From contig NC_087068.1 in the NCBI RefSeq assembly GCF_963678635.1, forward strand, positions 31,498,318 to 31,562,317: a DNA stretch of 64,000 nt. The letters run 5' to 3'. This document shows, one piece after another, positions 56,560-64,000 of this stretch (the stretch's first letter is position 1; the number at the start of each line of letters is the position of its first letter). A program made the position numbers and the translations under genes. The DNA comes from Symsagittifera roscoffensis. Taxonomy: Eukaryota; Xenacoelomorpha; Acoela; Convolutidae. The notes beneath the pieces were generated by a model that had not been told where the DNA came from, did no database searches, and saw only the letters and a list, made by a program, of their open reading frames with translations.

Positions 56560-56965
56560 TATTTCGTAACGGAAGAAAATGAATATTTGTGCTCGGGGTG
56601 GGTTTTTTGTTTTCTTCAGACAAATTTTGACTTTTTAACTAGCCATTTTTGACGGAATTTTTTTTATCAATCAAAAAGTATTGTTGTCCTGAGCTTAAAT
56701 TCGAAAAGATATTTTACCTGTGATCATTTTTTGTAAAATTATGGGGGTTTAGAGATTGCCATTTTGACCAATTTGGGACAATTAACGCGCGATATTTTTC
56801 GCGCTATTCACACGTAAGCGGAGATTTAATCCGTATTACAAATCTTTCCCTATTGGTTCAAGGAAGCTTATATGCTTAATTTTTATAGTCTTTTTTTTAA
56901 AAGGTGCAAGGTCTATCACTTTGTACATAATGAGGCGTGTGGGTGGATATTTATACAAAAAACCT
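56560..56965 (-). repeat. Dispersed repeat R1, reverse-oriented copy
   Basis: Read on the minus strand it matches the body and tail of the 51604 and 52282 copies (ccacccc-gagcacaaatatt, ttgtcccaaattggtcaaaa, cgcg block). The head was not found, so the copy is truncated at its 5' side. Confidence 0.7.
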
Positions 56966-57542
56966 CGATTTTTTTTAATTTCAGTTTTTTTGGCCCTTCT
57001 GAATTAAAAAAAATGGAGGTCTGGTTGTTTTTTGGCCAGTCTGGTTGTTTGTTGGCTCTTCACCACTCCCCCACTTCGAATTTCGATATGTAAAAATCGA
57101 AATATATTAAAAAAATATATACAATATATATTTCTATTTATAAAAAAATTTTGATTGACATGTTGACTAATTATTTATAAACACAATTCTTCATATTTAA
57201 CCCCTCACTTCCCGCGTTTAGTCACCATTGTATTCGAAGGCCTGATGAATTTTTAATAGTTTACTATCCAATTTTTAAAAGTTTTTTGATGAGAGTTGTT
57301 ACAACTCTCGTTTCAAGTTTTCAATTAAAGGTTGATAATTTTCCAAAAATGTTTGTTCATGCTACAGTTGCATTCTAACTATCAGGAGTTGTTGCCAGTT
57401 GCAAAAAAATGCCGCATTATTTTGAACATCGAGTTTTTAACTTGCGGGAAGAGAGTTTGACGAAAGTTTCATGACTTCTAAATGACTTTTCACTTTGACA
57501 CGTAATCTTTTGATCAAGTGTTGATTTTTTGGCCCAACAAAT
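56966..57542. other. Spacer upstream of small mucin-like gene
   Basis: AT-rich with no coding sequence recognised. No clear TATA box was seen near the expected distance from the ATG at 57543. Confidence 0.4.
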
Positions 57543-58028
57543 ATGAAGCATTTCTTGAGTTTTTTATTTACCATTTTTTCAATTATTCTGATTTTCACCG
57601 AGGCGTCAAACAATACTCAGTCAAATACAACAGTACAAAACAACACGAGTCAGAATTCGACAGGCGGATCATCAGGACCATCAACATCAGCAAACTTATC
57701 GGGATCCACTGGACCACCTGGACCAACCGGATCAGTGAATTCATCGGGATCCCCTGGGCCATCGGGAAGTTCTGGACCTCCCGGGTCATCAGGACCTCCA
57801 GCAACCAAACCTGTTGCTGCTCCCTCTCAAGTGGAAGAAAAGGATATCTACTACTACCTGATGCAACTAATCAAGGATGCAGGCTACGTTTCGAGGGAGG
57901 AAACGGGCCAAAATGGGCCCGGCATGCAACAAGAGGGAAACAGAGACTCAAGCCACAATTGGAGAGGAAGTGAAGCCTTGATTACCTCCTGTGTTGTTCT
58001 TGGTTCAACGATTCATTTAATTTACTAA
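57543..58028 (+). CDS. Small secreted mucin-like protein, probably GPI-anchored (161 aa)
   Basis: ATG at 57543, stop TAA at 58026. Residues 1-22 are a clear signal peptide (MKHFLSFLFTIFSIILIFTE). Residues about 23-95 are Asn/Ser/Thr/Gly/Pro-rich, with several N-x-T/S sequons and GPPGPTGS/GSSGPPGSSG segments that resemble short collagen-like or mucin stretches. Then come EEKDIYYYLMQLIKDA, a polar linker, and a C-terminal hydrophobic stretch (ALITSCVVLGSTIHLIY) fitting a GPI signal. No CAP domain is present. The order signal, Ser/Thr/Pro stalk, acidic-leucine motif and hydrophobic tail is the same as in the CAP genes. It is therefore probably a family member that lost, or never had, the CAP domain. 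An AATAAA lies at 58396. Function unknown. Confidence 0.75.
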   Translation: MKHFLSFLFTIFSIILIFTEASNNTQSNTTVQNNTSQNSTGGSSGPSTSANLSGSTGPPGPTGSVNSSGSPGPSGSSGPPGSSGPPATKPVAAPSQVEEKDIYYYLMQLIKDAGYVSREETGQNGPGMQQEGNRDSSHNWRGSEALITSCVVLGSTIHLIY

Positions 58029-58535
58029 TTTTAATTTTGGTTCACATTGACATTTTCTTCATAACTCCTTTGAATGCTCTAAAGTACAAAAATATACCGA
58101 CACCCTTGCTCTAATACTAAAAGTGTCCTGAATTTATCTTCGAAAAAAATGGAGTTATAACTGGAAACTGTGTGCAACTAAAGAGACAACATCTCTCAAA
58201 CGGAGACCTCTAATTATTACAAATCAATCTTATGTCCTCAGAAGCTGAAAAACTAACCATTCGAATCAAATATCACATCGTTCATGGAACAATTTGTAAA
58301 GGTTGATTATCTATGAAAAACAAAACCAAACATGAAGCTATTGACTAATTTCATAAAACTGCCTGATTTAATGAATTTATAAATGAAGCAACGAAAATAA
58401 AATCTCATTAATCAAACTTTTCCGATTGGGATTGGTCCGAAGATTGCTTCCCACATAATTTTTTCTATCTGTTAGACACTATCTGCTTTCCTGCCGGACA
58501 TATTCGTCACTCCAACATGAGAACTTAGTCCTACC
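58029..58535. other. 3' flank of the small mucin-like gene
   Basis: No coding sequence was recognised. AATAAA at 58396-58401, about 370 bases after the stop, is the best poly(A) candidate. Confidence 0.4.
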
Positions 58536-59430
58536 CGTACTCAGTAAAAAGAAAATAACCGATTATATTATAACTATAATCGTACTTTTAGTAAAACTAT
58601 AATTGATTATAAGCGCTAAATTTTGATGCTTAAACGATTTATAATCCATTATTGTCGCATTTTGGTGACATTTTAAGAAATTATAATCAATTATAAATGA
58701 TTTTAATTTTTCCGAAAATCTCCTATAATCCCTTTTTTCATCAAAACACTATCTCACTAAAAAATCAATTATAATAGATAATAATTTAGCTATTCTGCAT
58801 AAAAAAACAGTAAAAATCAAATTTAAATTAGGTTTAAGCTATCAACAGGGGCGGATCTAGGAGGGGGGGGGGGGCTTTTTTTAGATCGACCAAATTGATT
58901 CTCCGAGCTCTCTCAAAGCATTAAAAGCGTTTTCAAAACTTTAGTTGCGTCGCACAAAAGTTGACGAAGGCGCCTTTAGAAAAATTTAATGATCCGTCAC
59001 CAAAAAGGGATATCTCAAATATCTCAAAGGGGGACCCTGTGGGTCAGCAGGGTTTCGAATCTCTGAAAGGGGGGCATCCCCCCTAAATCCACCCCTGGCA
59101 ATAAGTACAAACTTATAGTTTCTTTATTTCACCAACTGAAAAGCGCACAAAACAAAACAAAAAAAAAACAAAATTAAGCGATGACGTTTGTTGAAAAATA
59201 ATGGATTATTATCCATTATAATGGATTAGACTTAAATAAAAATTGAGAAAGATTTTTTCAAAAAACAATTGATTATAATCATTTATAATCCATATCATGA
59301 TTTTCATTGCTTCGAAAAGTTATAAACCCATTTTAATGAATTATAATCAGTCCTTTTTGAATTTTATGGAGTCCGACAATAATAATTCATTATAATCTAT
59401 TATTTTCTCTTTCAACAGAGGGCGGGTATT
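58536..59430. mobile_element. AT-rich element with imperfect inverted ends
   Basis: The left end tacccgtactcagt...aaaagaaaataaccgatt resembles the reverse complement of the right end tacccgccctctgttgaaag. The interior is packed with taatcaattataaat and taatggattataatgg words that can pair with one another. It has no coding capacity. A hAT-like MITE (58846-59097) is nested in it. Borders are approximate. Confidence 0.5.
58846..59097. mobile_element. hAT-like MITE (252 bp)
   Basis: The ends CAGGGGCGGATCTAGGAGGG and CAGGGGTGGATTTAGGGGGG (reverse complement of the right end) are inverted repeats of the CAGGGGCGGAT type common in animal hAT elements. The flanking octamers gctatcaa and gcaataag are an imperfect 8-bp pair (5 of 8 match). 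There is no coding region. It splits the surrounding AT-rich element and is therefore younger. Confidence 0.7.
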
Positions 59431-60998
59431 CTCATTTCTTAAGAAGAAACTTTTAGACAAAACACTGGTTTTGCAATATTTGTTAATTGAAAAGTAACTG
59501 AGCGGCACCCTGGCGGACCTTCATAAACTTAAAATTTGCCCCTGATATTTTTTCTAATAGTGGGTTTTAGTCCCAAAAACAAGAGCAGTATTAGATGTTG
59601 GGGCTGATCGGGGGGGTGCAGGGAGACCCCATGTTTTAAGATAAGGAATAGAACATCAGGTTCACCAGCTATGTATTCACATTAGGTATAGAGTCTACAA
59701 TATATTAAGATAGGTTATAGAATTGGTAAGAACTCAGTGTGATGGTAAGAGAATGGTAAGAAAATGAAACTTTTTTCGGATATTGTGTGGAAATGTCTAG
59801 TTTTTTTGCCAAAAACCTCCTCGCGCATTAACTAATTGGTAAAATTTATTGGTGTATTACGTGTAGATTGTAAAATGAAGTTCTGGTAAATAATTTTTTG
59901 ATTCATGGTGACTCAATGGTGAGAGTTTTTGGACATAAACCAAGATACTTTGTGAAAAACTTGAAAACTTTCCAAACAATCTTCAAAACAGGATATGATT
60001 TGGTATAGTTCGACCAATTAACTTTTTTATTAAGTGAGCCTATTTTTTTTTTAAATCTACCTGAAACAATGCTAAAATTTACTGATACTTCGAACAATCG
60101 AGTTTTTTGAGAACAAAAATTAAATTAAAAAGAATGTATATAAATCACTTCATCGTATAGTATCTTTACCGCTGAACAAGTTGTATAAAATCCACACAAA
60201 GTATCAATTTTTTATAGTTTTCTGGGAACCATTTGCCAATATTTTTATGTTAGAAAGGAATAAGTTGTTTTTTTTGGATCAAAGAATCAGCAGACTGGTA
60301 AATTTTGTTCAGTAGAGTAATCATGATCCATTGTTCTACTCAATCATTGCTTGGAGCTGAGTCGATGATTGCGAAAGAGTATTTTGTTAGTTGAGGTACT
60401 TTATCAGAGGTGTAAGATCCCATGTTCTTAAACCTGTGCTCAGGACCTCTTTCAATAATTTGCAGAAGTAAGAAAATTATCCATCTTTGCAATTATTTCA
60501 GATTTTTGTCTAAAAGCAAAGAAAATGATGGCTTGATAATGCATTTTAGGATAAAAAAATAAGATTAATGACTTACACGCATTTAGATATTGAATCAACA
60601 AAGTTCCATACAATAGTCTTAGGAACTGGACAAAAGTTGTTAAACACTGTTTTACACTCTAGCTTGACCAAATTTCTCGGGTTTTCAATTGAACATTTTC
60701 ATTGTCTACGTTTTCTGGTAATTTAGGTCTGAAGAAAAAAAATAGATAGTACAGAGACAATAACAATGAAAAATCCCAAAAAAGTTACAAAATTTTTATA
60801 GGAACCTGAAAACTCGAAAAAACTATAATTTTTAGCGACTGTTCCTAATTTGTCGAATTGATTATTTGATAATATTTCTCCCGAGATTATCACTTCGGTT
60901 ACTTGCTCCAAGGGAAACAGGAAAAACATTTCTAATCTGAAGCGCTTATAGATATCGGATCATAGATAGATCCAGACATAGAATCACAAAATATCTGA

Positions 60999-61733
60999 AT
61001 GATGAAAAAAGTCATAAAGCAATCAATGAAAAGACTGAACACAGTTGAGAAAGACTTTTATGAGGTCGAATTATTGAGGTCAACCATTGAAGAACACAGA
61101 GAACACATCAATATTGGTTTTTCCATACTGCAGTATGCAACACTGAGAAAGTTGGATCTCTACTATAACTTCTTTGACAAATTCTGTGAAGTAAACAAGT
61201 TTAAAGAGTTAGAGATGGACATAGACTCGCTTTACTTAGATCTTGCGAAAAGTTTTTTTACACAACTGTATCCAGCCAGATAAAAGAGCTATTTAGGAAA
61301 AAAATGGAAATAAAATGACTGCAGTTACTCTTTCAAGGTGGATGCAAAACCTCAGTTCTTCCCTCGGACGTGTTGCAGTACCCATAAAAAGAATGATAAA
61401 GGGGACCCGGGATTTTTAAAAGAGGAATTTAGATGAACAGAAATGCTATGTTTGTGTAGCAAAATTTAATGCTGCTATGACATCAAGTCCGATAATTTCA
61501 AAATTAGCAGCAACGGATTAAACAAACAGGTTCTAGAAGATTTTGCAGACGGTCCCATGGCAAAGTACAGGTGAGAACTCGATGATGCTGTCAAACTCAC
61601 ATCTACGAACAGAGGATTCAGAACTGTAAATCAACTTGTTGCTACATATGAGCAGACAAAGAAATGACTTAGTTAGTTTTATACAAAAAGTCAAGTTCAA
61701 GATGTTGGAATACAAACAAACCCATTGAATTTA
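60999..61733 (+). pseudogene. Protein-primed DNA polymerase B C-terminal relic
   Basis: The frame from about 61047 reads TVEKDFYEVELLRSTIEEHR, then LRKLDLYYNFFDKFCEVNKF and ELEMDIDSLYLDLAKS. This is the palm region ending in polymerase motif C, normally DTDS; here the Thr is replaced by Ile. Downstream, in broken frames, come segments resembling the family C-terminus (NDKGDPGFLKEEF, LTSTNRGFRTVNQLVATYE, ending near 61733). Several stops interrupt it. It belongs to a different lineage from the 42150-46350 relic, whose C-terminal sequence is not alike. Confidence 0.72.
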
Positions 61734-61826
61734 TGAAAACTGAACTAATATAATAAACTAATAAGAAAAATTTCATGTTTTATGTTTATGCACGATGCAG
61801 TATTTTGTAGATTTTTTTCTCTTATA

Positions 61827-62557
61827 CAGTGCTGATTTAAATTATCTGGACAAAACGATCAAAATCTGAATTTTCAAACGCGTTTTTCTCAAATTGGGTT
61901 GAGATTAGACAAAAAATGAAGAGTACAAAAGTTGCTGAGAATTTCACCAGAATTAATCTGGTGCCATGTTTTCTCCGAAATTCTCAACAAAAATTTTTCA
62001 CCAAAAAAAGGTCATTTTTGCTTTTTTCAATTAATCAAGCATTCCGCTGAAACTATTTTGTTAATTGATTTGAAAATTAAATCACAGGAAGCCTCTTATG
62101 CAGTTCAACAAAGTTTAAGAAAGGTTATATCTCCAAAAACCAGTATAAATGAAAAAATTTTAACTTGATAGTCAAGAAATGTGATTTTTACTATATAAAA
62201 CCCAGAATCTCGGTTTAAAAATAAATTTTAAACATTTTGCGCAAATTTTTGGAAATTTAACCCTTCTTAAACTTTGTTGAGCTGCGTAAGAGGCTTCCTG
62301 TGATATAATTTTCATATCAATTAACAAAGTGTTTACAGCGGAATTTTTGATTAATTGAAAAAAGCAAAAATGACTCTTTTTTGGGGTAAAATTTTTGTTG
62401 AGATTTTCGGAGAAAACATGGCACCATATTAATTGTGGTAAAATTCTAAGCAATTTTTGTTCTCTTAACTTTTTGCTAATCTTAACCCAATTTGAGAAAA
62501 ACGCGTTTGAAAATTCAAGTTTTGTTCGTTTCGTCCGGATAATTTAAATCAGCACTG
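61827..62557. mobile_element. Palindromic Tc1/mariner-like element, TA-flanked (731 bp)
   Basis: It starts CAGTGCTGATTTAAATTATC and ends with its exact reverse complement, flanked by TA on both sides. The inverted repeat continues for most of each half, so the whole element is a foldback. A peptide of near-identical sequence (IWCHVFSE, HFCFFQLIK, SQEASYA) can be read on the plus strand in the left half (from about 61932) and on the minus strand in the right half (to about 62453). The peptide resembles no transposase known to me and is probably a by-product. Confidence 0.85.
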
Positions 62558-63115
62558 TAAAGTTGCGGTATACACAGTGATTTATATACTTTATTAAATT
62601 TATTTTTTGTTCTTAAAAAAAGATTTTTGAAGCTTCAGTTGATTGCAGCATCGTTTCAGTTAGATAGAGCATTGTTTTCAAACGTCAGACTAACTTTAAA
62701 AAAAGTTAATAGGTCGAATTATACCAAATCTGATCGTGTTTTGAAATTTTTTTGAACAACCAAAAACTTTTATCATTGACTCACCATGAACTAAAAAACT
62801 AATCACCAGACCTTCATTCCAGAATCTGCACGTAATAGTTCAATAATATTTAACAATAAGGTAATGCGCGCCAAGTTTTTTGCGAAAAAACTAGACATTT
62901 CCACACAATATTTTAAAAAAATCGTTTTTACCATTCTCTTACCATCACACTGAAACTTACCACCAATTCTATTCCCTATCCTAATAGATTGTAGACTTTA
63001 TACCCAATGTTAATAAATAGCTGGGAGACTTGATGTTATATTCGCTATCTTAAAATATGGGGGTCTCTCTCTCCCCTGATCAGCCCCAAAATCTAATATT
63101 AGCAGAACAAACATT

Positions 63116-63942
63116 TTTAATTATCAGTTTCATGTGAAATGGTTATTTTGGTAGATATTTTTGCTATTAATAGTAAACAAAATACTTGATTTAGGAATCT
63201 TCACAAACCGCAAATTTTTATTATCAGCGGAAAGAAGAAAAAAAAAGTTTATCCTAAGTGCAATTAATCTGTTATACTTCCAATACAGTTGTGAGCCAGT
63301 AGATTTTCAATATATGAGTTGATATGTCTGGTAGCCATAGTTTGTGAATCTAGATCAAAACATCGAATTTTTTTTTGAAATTTAGTGAACAGTACAGAGC
63401 AAACAGTTCTCTGGAAAAAACCAGTTCGAAGTTTTTATTCAATGTATCATTATTCAAGGTATAATATTAGGTATAAAATATTTTTCAATGAACATTTTTC
63501 CTAAATGTTTAAAGTATATGCGATTTAATGAAAATTTATGGGAAACTTTTCAAACTGGTTGTGTTTTCCATTAAAATGTAGATATGAAGATTGACAAAAA
63601 ATTTGCATTCTTTAAATGTAACAGCCTGAAGCTACTTTTTTAGGAATTCTAATATGTCTGTCCCTTTAATAGGATGGTTTTTTGATGAGCATTTGATTAG
63701 TTTTCTCAGAACAAAATCATTGAAAAAAAAACGTCTATTTATGCTTTTTTATTCCGCCAAGTCTCGGTGATCAAAGTAGTAGTTTTAGCACAAACTTTGA
63801 TTGACCCATTGGAAATAGTGGCTCCCTGAGATCAAATGCAGACCGAATCTTTAAATGCGTTTTGTTTTTGAAAATTTGGGGGTGTTGCAAACTACCACTT
63901 TGGTCAGGCTATTGATGAATTCATGCGCGCTGTACCGATATA
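63116..63942. other. Intergenic, no gene seen
   Basis: AT-rich with only short open frames and no repeat relationship noticed. Confidence 0.4.
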
Positions 63943-64000
63943 ATTAACAACACTGCTCGTATCAAGGCGAAGGCTTTAATATGCCTATTGCATTATAAGT
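63943..64000 (+). repeat. Dispersed repeat R1, head only (continues past window)
   Basis: cactgctcgtatcaaggcga matches the R1 head at 51609 and 52286. It is cut by the window end. Confidence 0.6.

Larger units (their letters stand above)
59578..63115. mobile_element. Candidate deleted Polinton/Maverick with long inverted repeats
   Basis: The left arm (about 59578-60165) and right arm (about 62565-63115, reverse complement) align along about 550 bases with many substitutions. Shared words include tagattttggggctgatc, tggtaagagaatggtaa, gtgtggaaatgtctagtttt and tatataaatcact. Between them lie a polymerase-B relic and a Tc1-like palindrome. Long terminal inverted repeats around a protein-primed polymerase are the Polinton layout, but integrase, ATPase and capsid genes are missing and no target duplication was established. 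A chance inversion of an unrelated repeat remains possible. Confidence 0.5.

Noticed and set aside
57660-57810. Collagen gene suggested by the GPPGPTG and GPPGSSG segments in the small gene
   Set aside because: The Gly-x-x periodicity is not sustained and the stretch is too short for a triple helix; a mucin-like linker fits better.
61932-62453. Two small genes encoding a similar peptide on opposite strands
   Set aside because: They are the two arms of one palindromic Tc1-like element; the duplicated peptide follows from the inverted repeat.

Overview
This is AT-rich nuclear DNA from an animal, most likely an invertebrate. The evidence is eukaryotic: secreted CAP-domain/mucin-like proteins, AATAAA signals, a TATA box, a Ty3/gypsy element carrying an env gene, and relics of Polinton/Maverick, Tc1/mariner, hAT and MULE elements. 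No bacterial operon, tRNA, rRNA or CRISPR array was seen. The phylum cannot be fixed from sequence alone. Single-exon genes, env-bearing gypsy elements and many short non-autonomous elements would fit a larvacean (appendicularian), but that is only a guess. A 200-N assembly gap lies at 32658-32857.

Layout. 1-4163: 3' part of a large mucin-like gene with two degenerate CAP domains; its 5' end is outside the window and the visible start is an in-frame 42-bp minisatellite. 4164-9618: intergenic DNA with a 52-bp inverted repeat and a MULE/FLYWCH transposase relic. 9624-21654: a complete but decayed 12-kb gypsy-type element with 1.8-kb LTRs, gag, pol and env, flanked by a perfect 5-bp target duplication (TGAGC). 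22159-31869: a very large single-exon gene (3146 codons, with TATA box and poly(A) signals) encoding a signal peptide, one CAP-like domain, about 2700 residues of Ser/Thr/Pro/Gly/Asn repeats and a hydrophobic tail. 31870-42100: non-coding, the assembly gap and old degenerate repeats. 42150-46350: a rearranged Polinton-type DNA polymerase pseudogene. 48342-49674: a Tc1-like TA-flanked element with a second inverted-repeat element nested in it. 49712-50653: a third CAP-like gene. 50905-56965: dispersed repeat families. 57543-58028: a small mucin-like gene with the same overall architecture but no CAP domain. 58536-63115: nested non-autonomous elements and a probable deleted Polinton with about 550-bp inverted repeats. 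63943-64000: the start of another dispersed repeat copy.

The four host genes lie on the same strand and look like one family of secreted, probably surface-anchored glycoproteins. Three carry CAP-like domains with a shared cysteine pattern. All four appear to keep a short acidic/aromatic/leucine motif before a C-terminal hydrophobic tail. The main biological story of the window is this locally clustered family, in which coding minisatellites lengthen the stalks and transposons repeatedly land just upstream of the genes.
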